A stretch of 64,000 nucleotides of DNA from Candidatus Peregrinibacteria bacterium (GTDB taxonomy: Bacteria; Patescibacteriota; Gracilibacteria; UBA1369; UM-FILTER-53-11), in contig JACPMA010000001.1 in the NCBI GenBank assembly GCA_016186205.1, forward strand, positions 62,001-126,000, written 5' to 3'. Each line of letters begins with the position of its first letter. Positions within the stretch are counted from its first letter, which is position 1. The notes beneath the pieces are model-generated. The model worked only from the letters and a program-made list of their open reading frames with translations, searched no databases and was not told the DNA's origin. The translations under genes and the position numbers were made by a program. Below are positions 32,846 to 41,359 of this stretch, one piece after another.

Positions 32846-33572
32846 AGTTGTTGGTTGGTCCGTGGCGAGCGGACCGAGTCTCGCTGCTACTCCTTGAGCA
32901 GCGTGACTTTTTGCGGCCTGGCGAGCCGCTACCGCGCGGCGAGGGCGAACTTCACCTTGCCGAGCGTGCCCTCGGTTCCCTCCGCGATCGCGACGATTCC
33001 GGCGGACTTGTACGTCTTGCCGTCGCTCGTCCTGATCGAGAGGTTCGCCCTGGCCGGCGCGGGCAGCGCCGGCTGCTTGTCCCCGGGCAGCCACTCCACG
33101 ACCTCGTTGAGCGGCTCGGGGAGGACCCCCGTGCACGTGACCGCGGCGTTCGCCGCGTACGTGCAGTCGAGGACGACCTCCGCCGGGGCCGTGGCCGTCG
33201 CGACCGCCGGGGTCTTGGCCGACTTGCCGCCGACGAGCTTGAGGCCGCCGGCCACGAGGCCGGTGACCGCGAGCGCCGCCGCGATCAGCAGCATCGTGCG
33301 CTTGGCGCTGCGGCCGCTGCCGCCCGTGATGGACGGCAGGTCCTCGTCCGACGGGGCGCCGCCGCTGCCGGTGGCGGGGCCCATCGAGTTCGGGCAGTTC
33401 GTCGCCTCGTGATCCGTATCGCCGCACTTCGAGCAGAGCATGGCTATCTCCGTATCTCGGAGGAAATCCCGACTTGCGTCTGGGGGTTCCGAGAAAGCAG
33501 CTTGGCATCACTAGATGGATTTAGGATGACATTCTGTTTCCTCGGAACTTCCCAGATTATTAACCAACAACT
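32846..33572. repeat. Imperfect inverted repeats flanking the GC-rich gene
   Basis: AGTTGTTGGTT (32846-32856) and its exact complement AACCAACAACT (33562-33572) face each other 727 bases apart end to end. Outside the 11 bases both ends begin with GTTCC, giving imperfect arms of about 22-24 bases. The interval contains the whole zinc-knuckle gene. They could be termini of a small cassette. Confidence 0.4.
32929..33441 (-). CDS. Zinc-knuckle membrane protein of foreign, very GC-rich composition
   Basis: The protein has 170 residues. A CCHC zinc knuckle is at residues 3-16 (CSKCGDTDHEATNC, spacing C-x2-C-x4-H-x4-C). A Gly/Ser/Asp linker and a membrane helix (about 50-70) follow, then a small external domain with two Cys. 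Reading the codons one by one, all but four (GAT twice, GGA twice) end in G or C, unlike every neighbour. A real Shine-Dalgarno GGAG lies 6 bases before the ATG and is paired in a CTCCG/CGGAG hairpin. A recent arrival from a high-GC organism, or an assembly chimera, is likely. Confidence 0.6.
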   Translation of the reverse strand: MLCSKCGDTDHEATNCPNSMGPATGSGGAPSDEDLPSITGGSGRSAKRTMLLIAAALAVTGLVAGGLKLVGGKSAKTPAVATATAPAEVVLDCTYAANAAVTCTGVLPEPLNEVVEWLPGDKQPALPAPARANLSIRTSDGKTYKSAGIVAIAEGTEGTLGKVKFALAAR

Positions 33573-33937
33573 TGTTAAGGAACAGAAGCGAGCGCACAGC
33601 GCGAGCGCGAACGAGTGGGTCTCGTGGGCCCCACGAAGTGAGCTTACAAATAGAGAGTGAACCTGCCGCAATGGCCTGTTTCATCGCCTTTTCAGGAGAG
33701 AAATGAGCCAAATTGAAGCAGATGAAGCCCTATTTCAGGCCGAGCCACACGCAGCGAGGCTAAGCCATTAGCGCGCCCGAAGGGCGCAACCTTATCTTAT
33801 TTTCCTACATATCTTAACGTCTGATATTATCGTGAAAATGCCAGTTTGTCAAGACCTAATGGAGCCTTAAAATGAATAAGTTAATTTCAGGTTAAATTCC
33901 ATAGTCAATGTGACATAAAGGTGATATAATATAATGA
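33442..33937. other. 496-base region without a convincing gene
   Basis: The left part (to about 33600) is the tail of the GC-rich fragment plus its right inverted repeat. It is followed by a short palindrome TCGTGGGCCCCACGA (33622-33636). Positions 33737-33770 hold a copy of the dispersed GCCGAGCC/GCGAGGC repeat, followed by a GCGCCC/GGGCGC hairpin. The last 130 bases are A/T-rich and end in the promoter of the next gene. Short frames here have no recognisable product. Confidence 0.6.
33902..33930 (+). promoter_or_regulatory. Near-leaderless promoter of the peptide-binding protein gene
   Basis: TAGTCA (33902-33907), a 17-base spacer and TATAAT (33925-33930) stand 8 bases before ATG 33938. 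A second TATAAT overlaps (33930-33935). Transcription should begin at or next to the start codon. Confidence 0.6.
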
Positions 33938-35473
33938 ATGTTTTCTTTAAACAAAAGCCTAAAAATCGTCAGTTTTGCGGTCTATTTTATCCTTCTGGTC
34001 GGCATTTCCGGCAAGCTTTTTTTTGAAAAACAATTTGATGCATTTATCGAAACCATTTCATCGCTTAAAACTGAAAAATCCCACAGTCTAACAATCGCTT
34101 ATGCAGATTCTTTTGCAGCGCTTAATCCTTTGTTAAACGACACTGGTTCGCGCAGCCGTCTTCTCCATATTTATGACGGCTTGGTAAAGATCGGTACGGA
34201 TCTGCAGATAAAACCGGGCCTCGCTCTTTCGTACGGATCTATTGATGATTTTACGTGGGAATTTCGACTACGGCCCAGTGTGAAATTTCACAACGGTAAG
34301 CCGCTCACCGCGGATGATGTGATTTTTTCGCTTGCGCAGGCAAAAGAAAATCCAGCTTCCGGCGTGAAAGATCTGGCGTCCACAATTCAAGCCGTTAATA
34401 AAATTGATGACGAACGGATTCAGCTAATCACTGATTCGCCGGATCCTTTGCTGCTTCAAAAACTTTCGTCTTTTCTTATTTTTCAAAAGGATTCAAATCC
34501 CGCGGATCAGTCTCTTTCGATCGGCACGGGTCCGTATAAAGCTGAAAAGAATTCGCAAGGTACGGTTGAGTTGGCGCGGTTTGAGGATTATTGGGGCGAA
34601 AAGCCTGTGTTTGAAAGAGTTGTTTTGCAGACTCTCGCAAAAAGAGATGAAAAAATCAGCGCTTTGAAAAATCGTTCGGTTGATATTCTTGCAAATTTGC
34701 CGGCAGACATCGCGAATAATTTTCAGTATCGGGGGTATCAGCTTGCTTCAGCCGCAAGTCTGGAAGTGAATTTTTTGATGTTTAATTTTGATCGAGTTTT
34801 TCGCAGTCGCGATTTACGGCAGGCAGTAAAGTTGATGCTGAATACCGCACAGCTCGGCCGTCTTGCGCAAGGCTTTTCCGTTCCGGCCACGCAATTTGTT
34901 GGAGATGGAATTTTCGGATACAATCCACAAATTACTTTGCCCAGTCGCGATCCTGTGAAGGCCTCCGAGCTCGTGAAAAAAGTTTCCGGAGTTCAGCCTG
35001 TGCGCGTGAATCTCGACCTTCCGCGCGGCCTCGAAGTGTTCGGAGAAAATGTGAGCGAGCAACTTAAAAAAATCAATATGGAAGTAACGCCGCAATTTTA
35101 TCCACCGGATCAGCTTGGACAACGCATTACAAACAGAAGCAGCGAGTTTTTCTTTTTTGGATGGCGGTCGGAACTCGGCGACGCTTCGGATTTTTTAACC
35201 GCCGTGGTCCACAGTCCGAGCGGGAATTTCGGCCAGTTTAACGGCGGGAATTACCGCAATGGCGAGGCAGATCGGCTGATTGAATTGTCCCAGGAAACGC
35301 TTGTTGTCGATGTCCGTCTTGAAAAACTCCGCACTGTAATGAAAAAAATAACCGAAGATGATGTCATCGGCATTCCGCTTTTTTCTCCGGAAATTCTTTC
35401 CGCGGTTTCCAAGAAACTTGATTTTAGTCCGCGCGTAGACGGCTATGTGCTGGCTCAAGAGGTAAAATTATGA
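33938..35473 (+). CDS. Family 5 extracellular solute-binding protein (oligopeptide type)
   Basis: The protein has 511 residues. A membrane helix (about 9-27) is followed by a SBP_bac_5 domain: LTIAYADSFAALNPLL, HIYDGLVKI, the family WEFRLRPSVKFHNGKPLTADDV signature in parts, and IGTGPYK. Family members bind peptides, nickel or other solutes for ABC importers. There is no lipobox, so it is held by an uncleaved helix. No permease or ATPase gene is adjacent; a SpoIIE-type phosphatase follows instead. It may act as a sensor or with a distant transporter. Confidence 0.85.
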   Translation: MFSLNKSLKIVSFAVYFILLVGISGKLFFEKQFDAFIETISSLKTEKSHSLTIAYADSFAALNPLLNDTGSRSRLLHIYDGLVKIGTDLQIKPGLALSYGSIDDFTWEFRLRPSVKFHNGKPLTADDVIFSLAQAKENPASGVKDLASTIQAVNKIDDERIQLITDSPDPLLLQKLSSFLIFQKDSNPADQSLSIGTGPYKAEKNSQGTVELARFEDYWGEKPVFERVVLQTLAKRDEKISALKNRSVDILANLPADIANNFQYRGYQLASAASLEVNFLMFNFDRVFRSRDLRQAVKLMLNTAQLGRLAQGFSVPATQFVGDGIFGYNPQITLPSRDPVKASELVKKVSGVQPVRVNLDLPRGLEVFGENVSEQLKKINMEVTPQFYPPDQLGQRITNRSSEFFFFGWRSELGDASDFLTAVVHSPSGNFGQFNGGNYRNGEADRLIELSQETLVVDVRLEKLRTVMKKITEDDVIGIPLFSPEILSAVSKKLDFSPRVDGYVLAQEVKL

Positions 35474-35485
35474 TAAAATAAATAG

Positions 35486-35506
35486 ATTCCCGATCAAGTC
35501 GGGAAT
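35486..35506 (+). repeat. 21-base hairpin at the expected 5' end of the phosphatase mRNA
   Basis: ATTCCCGA and TCGGGAAT pair around a TCAAG loop. An extended -10 TGATAAAAT (35471-35479), whose TGA is the stop of the previous gene, would start transcription at about the first base of this hairpin, 28 bases before ATG 35514. It could act as a weak terminator for the upstream gene or protect the mRNA 5' end. Confidence 0.5.
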
Positions 35507-35513
35507 TGTCAAA

Positions 35514-37079
35514 ATGCATAGCATAAAAACAAAACTCATTCTCGGTCTTTCGGTTCTCGTGATTTTCTTGTTTTCCGTCACGGCGTTTTTGCTTATTGAT
35601 GAAAAGAAAAAAGAGCTTTCGCGCGATATTTATTTAAAAGCCCGCAGCTTCAGCGAGCTCACGGCGCCGAAAATCGTTGACCTTGCAACATCGCTTTTGG
35701 CGCAGAACAGCTTTGTGATTTTCAACCGCGAGATGAAAGATATTTTCCGGAAGAACGAGGATATTTCCGCAATCCGCATCACTACATATTCCGGAGAAAT
35801 TACTTATGACTCTGCGCAGGAACAGGACCGTGCATATGCCGGACCGCCGCGATCTATTGTGGATCCCGACGTTGCAGCGCGAGTGCAAGCCACGCGGCCA
35901 AGCTATATTCTCGAGAGCGGCCGCACCGTCTATTTGCAGAAAACCGACGAAGGCGAGTATAAAACCGTGAATGAAAATGATAAAGAAATTGCGCTTATTG
36001 CAGATACAGATGCGATTAAAAATATCGTTTTTCCAATGCCGCCGCGGTTCGCCGTTATTTTTGATGTAACTTATGAAAATCTGCGAAGCCGCGTGGTGCG
36101 GACCACCGAGCGCATCGTGCTTCTTTTAGTATTTGGTATTTTGCTCGGGCTTGGATTCGGATGGTATTTTTCCGGCCGCATAACAAATCCGATTGCGAAA
36201 CTTACTGAAGGCGCGCTCATACTTGGAAAGGGGGATTTTCAAGCGCGCGTGAATGTTAAAACGCGCGATGAAGTCGGGCTCCTTGCTGACACGTTTAATA
36301 AAATGGCGCAGGATCTTGAAGTTTCCATGAAGGCGATGGTTTACAAAGAGCGCGTCGCGAAAGAACTTGAAGTTGCGGCTCGAATCCAAAAACAAATTCT
36401 TCCGGACAAATTGCCGCAAATTGCCGGTCTCGACATTGCGGCGAGCGTCATTCCTGCTGCGGAAATCGGCGGCGACTGCTATGACTTTATTCAAGTGAAT
36501 CCGGAAACGCATCTTTTTTACATTTCAGACGTGACCGGACATGGAATTCCTTCCGGCATCGTTGTTTCAATCGCAAACGCGCTTATTTATTCATATGCGA
36601 ACAGCAATAATCTCCGCGACATTCTTATTCAAGCCAACCGCGTGCTCCGCGAAAAAACCGCGCAGAATATGTTTATGACGCTTTTGATGCTCCGTTACAG
36701 CAATGGCAATCTTGATTATGTGAGCGCCGGGCATCCGGAAATGCTGCACTATTTTGCGGCTGACAAAAAAGTTTCTGCGGAAAAAGGCGGGGGAATCGCG
36801 CTCGGAATGGTGCCGGATATTTCCAAAATGCTCATTGAGTCGAGCGTTACATTTCAGAAAGGCGATTGCGTTGTGCTTTATTCCGACGGCATTCCAGAGG
36901 CCGTGGATCCGCGCGGCGAGATGTACGGACTGCAGAGATTGAAGCGCGCTTTGAATGATCAAGGCGAGCTCAATAGCGCCGAGGCAATCAAAAATTCCCT
37001 GCTGGCTGACGTGAAGCAATTTATGGGAGATGCCACGCAGATGGATGATATTACTATTGTGGTTGTCCGCCGCACGTAA
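35514..37079 (+). CDS. Membrane HAMP-SpoIIE serine phosphatase
   Basis: The protein has 521 residues. Membrane helix 1 is at about 8-27, an extracytoplasmic sensor region at about 28-190 and helix 2 at about 203-223. A HAMP domain follows (ITNPIAKLTEGALILGKGDF), then a coiled linker with AARIQKQILP and a SpoIIE/PP2C catalytic domain. GGDCYDF, SDVTGHGIPSG, YSDGIPEA and DDITIVVV carry the metal-binding Asp residues. Such RsbU-like enzymes dephosphorylate anti-sigma antagonists in response to signals. No anti-sigma partner is nearby. It follows the solute-binding protein, which could deliver the signal. Confidence 0.88.
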   Translation: MHSIKTKLILGLSVLVIFLFSVTAFLLIDEKKKELSRDIYLKARSFSELTAPKIVDLATSLLAQNSFVIFNREMKDIFRKNEDISAIRITTYSGEITYDSAQEQDRAYAGPPRSIVDPDVAARVQATRPSYILESGRTVYLQKTDEGEYKTVNENDKEIALIADTDAIKNIVFPMPPRFAVIFDVTYENLRSRVVRTTERIVLLLVFGILLGLGFGWYFSGRITNPIAKLTEGALILGKGDFQARVNVKTRDEVGLLADTFNKMAQDLEVSMKAMVYKERVAKELEVAARIQKQILPDKLPQIAGLDIAASVIPAAEIGGDCYDFIQVNPETHLFYISDVTGHGIPSGIVVSIANALIYSYANSNNLRDILIQANRVLREKTAQNMFMTLLMLRYSNGNLDYVSAGHPEMLHYFAADKKVSAEKGGGIALGMVPDISKMLIESSVTFQKGDCVVLYSDGIPEAVDPRGEMYGLQRLKRALNDQGELNSAEAIKNSLLADVKQFMGDATQMDDITIVVVRRT

Positions 37080-38388
37080 ACGTTTGGGCAACCGCTGGCA
37101 TTGTCTGTCCGCGGATTACTGTTACCGGGTCGTCGGTTTTGCAACGTTTTCCGTTTCGATCAAAAGCAATACTTGCGCGGAGAACAGGCGCTCCTTTTTG
37201 CTGACCCGGAGCCCACGCTAACCTTGGTTTTGATGCGCCCGGGCATTTTGCGCGGTATCCGCGTTCATCAAACAGCACACTGCAGGAAACTGTTTCTGAA
37301 GTCGGTTTTCGTACAAGAGGAACAAGAGGCAACATCTCCATTGGTTCTTTTGGCGGCGTTGCGGCAAGATATATTCCTGCGCCTGCGACAACCAGGAATA
37401 CGCCAGCTGCAACCGCTCCTAAAGTTCGTCCAATGCGGCGTCGAGTTCCTGTTGCTATCCTCGGGAGCGCATCGGCATCAGCGCCGGCATCCAGAGCTTC
37501 TTCAAGCTGTTCATCCGCAATTTCCGGTCCGGCAGCATTAGGTCCAGCAGTAGCATCGATTCGAGCTTCCATAGGAGGTTCACGCAGAGAAATCCTGTAC
37601 TGCGCAAGCCTTTCGCGATCATCGTCACTCATGTTTTGAAATTGAATTCGTATGGTTGCTCCGCCGCGGTTGTTGCAACTCGCGCTTGTGACTTCACCTT
37701 TTACAAGCAGCGGCGGTTGGTTCGGAATATCGAATGCTAATTGGCATATATGGTCGAGCGGAAATGGCCGGAGGTTTCTTGGCAATTCAGCGTGTAAAAA
37801 ACAGCCGTCTTCTCCAAGAGCTTCAAGGCAAAAATCCGCTTCCCACTTACCGATTTGCACAAGAACAGTCGCATTATGGCCGGGATCAATTGCTTCCCAT
37901 TCTCGCGGAAAAGCTCGAGCACGAACAACTTGTGTCGGTTCGCCAATCGGTTCTGCATCGGTAAATTCAGGAGGCTCTCCGAATTCTGTCGGTCCATCAT
38001 CGCTGGCTGCTGTTTCTTGATATGCAGGCGGTAAAGGAATTCTAAATGTATTACAAACGTAACGAATATTGTCAGCCAAAGATTGGCTCACAGAATATAT
38101 GAATGTTCTGCTTGTAAATAAAACGCCCATATTTTGTCCGATGGAGATAGTAGTAATTTCTCTGCTCAAATTTTCCGCTCCGACTTCGCAAATCAAAGCA
38201 TCAATCAATGCAGCAAAACGATCAGCTGCGCTTTTATCAGCGAGAAGTTCATTTTCAAAGGTAAATTGATGTCCCCATTTTGCTCGAAGACTGGCAAGAT
38301 CTACGACATCAATATTGATCTCTAATCCAAGACCGCCGTCTGCGCCGTTTCCATTTCCACCGGATCCAGGTTGTTCAGCTGCTTGCAT
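37054..38388 (-). CDS. Single-pass envelope protein with a possible PilZ-like domain
   Basis: The protein has 444 residues. An N-terminal domain (about 20-120), an acidic linker and a beta-rich stretch (about 172-267) come first. The stretch contains LVKGEVTSAS, GGATIRIQF and MSDDDRERLAQY, which resembles the end of PilZ domains, although the RxxxR motif is only partly visible. One membrane helix (about 321-343) and an external Cys-containing tail follow. Its 3' end overlaps the convergent phosphatase gene by 26 bases. It follows the 504-residue gene by 5 bases and is surely co-transcribed. A link to c-di-GMP would be speculative. Confidence 0.5.
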   Translation of the reverse strand: MQAAEQPGSGGNGNGADGGLGLEINIDVVDLASLRAKWGHQFTFENELLADKSAADRFAALIDALICEVGAENLSREITTISIGQNMGVLFTSRTFIYSVSQSLADNIRYVCNTFRIPLPPAYQETAASDDGPTEFGEPPEFTDAEPIGEPTQVVRARAFPREWEAIDPGHNATVLVQIGKWEADFCLEALGEDGCFLHAELPRNLRPFPLDHICQLAFDIPNQPPLLVKGEVTSASCNNRGGATIRIQFQNMSDDDRERLAQYRISLREPPMEARIDATAGPNAAGPEIADEQLEEALDAGADADALPRIATGTRRRIGRTLGAVAAGVFLVVAGAGIYLAATPPKEPMEMLPLVPLVRKPTSETVSCSVLFDERGYRAKCPGASKPRLAWAPGQQKGAPVLRASIAFDRNGKRCKTDDPVTVIRGQTMPAVAQTFTCGGQPQ

Positions 38389-38393
38389 AGTTT

Positions 38394-39908
38394 TTAGTAT
38401 TTACGGAATATATGGCGCCGTCCTTTTCCTGCAGGAGTTGTATCACGGCTATAAACTCGCGCGCGATAAGCGCGCATACGCGACTCAACATCTGTTTCCC
38501 AGCACATAACCGCTGCTGCCTTGCTGTATATGGCACATTGCATGGTACCCGGTTTTTGCAAGCCTGTTACGGCTGTATCAATTACAGTTCCGTCCGGTTT
38601 AAGGAGCAGAGCAATTTCTGAAGGCCCGCTTGGATCAGTTGAGCGAGTTGGCGGTTCTGTGCGTTCGAATTCACACATGTGGCCACTGCCTTGTTCAAGA
38701 GGCCGCGTTAAGCCGTATTCTGCGTAATCGTTTTTGCCTTTATCGCCGCGGCTAAGTTTTACTTGTGCGCGCGTGTCGTCATGAAAGCGCTGAACTGTTG
38801 CTGCGAGTCCATTTGGCGTTGCAGCAGATTTAAGCGGAATCGGGCTCTTCGTAACTTCTTGAAGCATAAGTTCTCCAGGAGCTCCTGCAACTGAATCAAG
38901 TTTACACGCGAATCTGAAACGCAGGGGCATGCTTGGATCTTCTTCAAAAGGTCTTTCAATGGCCGGATCTATATCCGATTTGCTTGTTTCCTGCGGTCCA
39001 ACAGGCATTACGCGAAAACCGTATCTTCCGGATGTTACGGTTACTTCATGCGTTCCAGGCGGAATATCGATAGGCGGCAGTACAAGAGGTTTATCCCAAA
39101 GAGCAATATCATCCGGTCCGCTTTTGACAGTTGTTCCTTTAAAAATTTTTCCCGCTCCAAGCGTTTGTGGAGGAATTTCACGCTTATCATTTTCATCAAT
39201 CGTTACTGCTGCTTGCATCTGACCGGAACCTTTCCGTTTTGCTTCATCTGTATGCACCCACGGAAAAAGCTGGAATTGAATTCTTGCAGGTCCTGTGACA
39301 AAAAATTTCAGAGGCGATGACGGCCCCATATCAAAACCGCGCGGATTTCCTTCGCCCATGCTTTTTCCGGCATCTGGGTTTTCCGGATAAAATGTATTTG
39401 GATCAAACGGTTTTACAAATTTGAGCGGAGCGGGTCCAGGTGAAGCTGGTTCCGGCGTTACGCTTCGTCTGCTTTTTGTGGCAGATCGTGCACTTCCGGA
39501 CGGCGCAGCACCAGCGCATGGAAATGTAAGAGGGACATCAAATGAAAGAGGAGTATCGGTTCGGAGTCTGCCTGTAAAAACACCGCCCTTAATTTCTCCC
39601 TCCACTTCTGCAGAAAATTCTGCTCCTTCCAGTTTTGCCAATGCTTCTGGAGGAATTACGCCGGCAAGTGCTTTGCGTATGGTTATTTCAGTTCCAGTAA
39701 ACCAACCTCCAAAATCGATGGTACCGACAAAAACGCCGCGTTCAACTTTTCCTTCCAGTTCAAGATCGACAGTGCCGGATTCAATGGTTGCAGCTTCTTC
39801 GGCATGCGCAGTTTCTGCATCGGTTAAGGCAGCTGCTCCCGCAACTACTGCTGTCCCGAGAATAAAAGCTCTGGCAACTTGCGGAACTTCCAAATTACTT
39901 CTCATCAT
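38394..39908 (-). CDS. Secreted hypothetical protein, 504 residues
   Basis: The N-terminus carries a signal peptide (about 10-36, ending HAEEA). The mature part opens with an acidic stretch containing two related blocks (ESGTVDLELEGKVERGVFVG and EFSAEVEGEIKGGVFTGRL in parts), like beta-strand repeats. Long Pro-rich and mixed regions follow, with no family I can name. First gene of a two-gene unit with the 444-residue membrane protein, driven by a good promoter at 39935-39962. Probably an extracytoplasmic partner of that protein. Confidence 0.55.
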   Translation of the reverse strand: MMRSNLEVPQVARAFILGTAVVAGAAALTDAETAHAEEAATIESGTVDLELEGKVERGVFVGTIDFGGWFTGTEITIRKALAGVIPPEALAKLEGAEFSAEVEGEIKGGVFTGRLRTDTPLSFDVPLTFPCAGAAPSGSARSATKSRRSVTPEPASPGPAPLKFVKPFDPNTFYPENPDAGKSMGEGNPRGFDMGPSSPLKFFVTGPARIQFQLFPWVHTDEAKRKGSGQMQAAVTIDENDKREIPPQTLGAGKIFKGTTVKSGPDDIALWDKPLVLPPIDIPPGTHEVTVTSGRYGFRVMPVGPQETSKSDIDPAIERPFEEDPSMPLRFRFACKLDSVAGAPGELMLQEVTKSPIPLKSAATPNGLAATVQRFHDDTRAQVKLSRGDKGKNDYAEYGLTRPLEQGSGHMCEFERTEPPTRSTDPSGPSEIALLLKPDGTVIDTAVTGLQKPGTMQCAIYSKAAAVMCWETDVESRMRAYRARVYSRDTTPAGKGRRHIFRKY

Positions 39909-39934
39909 ATATAGATAAAATTAAGAGGAAGTTA

Positions 39935-39962
39935 ATTGTACCTAAAAATCCCAATTAGTCAA
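39935..39962 (-). promoter_or_regulatory. Promoter of the two-gene envelope unit
   Basis: On the minus strand: TTGACT (39962-39957), a 16-base spacer and TACAAT (39940-39935). The leader to ATG 39908 is about 20 bases. Confidence 0.65.
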
Positions 39963-39992
39963 GTATAAATTTTCTAATCTGTTGTCAGCCTG

Positions 39993-41294
39993 TTATTTTT
40001 CCTCTTTTCTTTCATCAAGCGTCACAATTACTTCAAAAGTCGAGCCAGCACGCCAAACCTTCAATTTAAGCTTATCTCCAGGCGCGTGTTTTTGAACCAT
40101 GCTCTGGAGTGTATTTGCCTCTGTCACTTTTTCGCCATCTACTTCCAAAATAACGTCGTCGAGTTTTAATCCGGCTTTTTCCGCAGGACTGCCAGGAATT
40201 ACTCCAAATTCTTTCTTTGCGCGATCGCCCGTAATGAGCGCGCCATACTCAAGGCCTTCAAGTTTGAGTTCTTTCGCCTTTTCTTTATTAAGTATGGTGT
40301 GGATAACTCCGAGCACGGGCCGAACGATTTTTCCAAATTTTTTCACGCTTTCAAGCACGGGCTTGACTTGGCTGACCGGAATGGCAAAACCGATGCCGGT
40401 TGCTTGCGTGTCCACTGCGGTATTCACGCCGATTACTTCGCCGTCGAGATTAATAAGCGGTCCGCCGGAATTTCCGAAATTGATGGCCGCATCGGTTTGA
40501 ATAAGGCCAGAGAGCGTTTCGTTCATAGAGCCCGCTTGATCCGACGCTTGAATTTCTCGGTTAACAGCACTGACGATGCCGGCCGTTACGGAATTTTCAT
40601 ATTCGCCGCGCGCATTGCCGATTGCAAGGACTTTTTGCCCGACTTTCAATTTTGTAGAATCGCCGAGTTCGGCTACAGGCATATTTTCCGGTTTTGATCC
40701 AAAATCTTTTTTCTCGCCGGTTTTGCGGTCTGACTTATCTTCGGTTTTTTCGTGGAGTTGAATTACAGCAAGATCATTCACTGGATCGTGGCTCACGACT
40801 TCGACATCGTATTCTTTTCCGTCTTTTGTAAGAGCGGAATAGTCGGCGCCCGTGTCAGCCACAACGTGTTTATTCGTGAGCGCAAGCCCGTCTTTTTGTA
40901 TGATAAATCCGGTGCCGCCGGCAATTTTTTGGCGTTTTGTTTCCGGTTCTTGCTGCTGCGGTTGCTGCTGTTGCCGTCGCGGCTGAATCGGAAATCCAAA
41001 ATCTCTGAAAAACGGATCTTGTTCAAAAAAGAAAAACGGATCTAGCGGCTGCTGTTTGAAAATCTGCAGATCTTTTGTTGCCACGATGCTTACAACGGCC
41101 GGCACCACTTTTTGTATGGCATTAACGGAATCGGATTCTTCTACAAAGTAACGTTCCTGAACTACTTCCGTATCAATGATTTTCCCGGGCTTCGAGTCTT
41201 GTATTCTTCCGAAAATAGCGCCGCCTACAAGCCCGCCGACAAGAGCGATGAGAACGATTTGATACACGAGTTTTTTTGGAAGCGTTTCTTGCAT
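39993..41294 (-). CDS. HtrA/DegP-type serine protease with PDZ domain
   Basis: The protein has 433 residues from ATG 41294. A membrane helix (about 9-28) is followed by a Gln/Arg-rich linker and a trypsin-like domain with His in LTNKHVVAD, Asp in NDLAVIQL and Ser in NFGNSGGPL. A PDZ domain with GVIPGSPAEKAGL and LDDVILEVDG follows. It degrades or refolds damaged envelope proteins. The longer frame starting at TTG 41348 would translate the telomere-like repeat, so I reject that start. The gene stands alone on the minus strand. Confidence 0.92.
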   Translation of the reverse strand: MQETLPKKLVYQIVLIALVGGLVGGAIFGRIQDSKPGKIIDTEVVQERYFVEESDSVNAIQKVVPAVVSIVATKDLQIFKQQPLDPFFFFEQDPFFRDFGFPIQPRRQQQQPQQQEPETKRQKIAGGTGFIIQKDGLALTNKHVVADTGADYSALTKDGKEYDVEVVSHDPVNDLAVIQLHEKTEDKSDRKTGEKKDFGSKPENMPVAELGDSTKLKVGQKVLAIGNARGEYENSVTAGIVSAVNREIQASDQAGSMNETLSGLIQTDAAINFGNSGGPLINLDGEVIGVNTAVDTQATGIGFAIPVSQVKPVLESVKKFGKIVRPVLGVIHTILNKEKAKELKLEGLEYGALITGDRAKKEFGVIPGSPAEKAGLKLDDVILEVDGEKVTEANTLQSMVQKHAPGDKLKLKVWRAGSTFEVIVTLDERKEEK

Positions 41295-41299
41295 ATGGA

Positions 41300-41337
41300 A
41301 TTGAGGGTAGAGGGTAGAGGATTTAGGGTTGAGGATT
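41300..41337 (-). repeat. CCCTAAA/CCCTCAA heptamer tract upstream of htrA
   Basis: On the plus strand the units read TTGAGGG, TAGAGGG, TAGAGGA, TTTAGGG and TTGAGGA. They sit just 5' of the htrA start codon, so they would be in its mRNA leader. Same repeat type as at 20793, 21612 and 30425. Confidence 0.7.
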
Positions 41338-41359
41338 TTTAATAGCAAAAAAATTCTAC

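Noticed and set aside
32816-33660. Long plus-strand frames across the GC-rich island
   Set aside because: Open frames on the opposite strand are expected at such GC content. The minus-strand frame has the third-position G/C pattern, a zinc knuckle and a Shine-Dalgarno sequence.
33444-33711. Two short minus-strand frames upstream of the GC-rich gene
   Set aside because: They read repeat and palindrome DNA, have no start signal and show no domain or membrane pattern.
41295-41348. Longer N-terminus for the HtrA protease from TTG 41348
   Set aside because: It would translate the telomere-like repeat and add no protein-like sequence; ATG 41294 directly precedes the normal membrane anchor.
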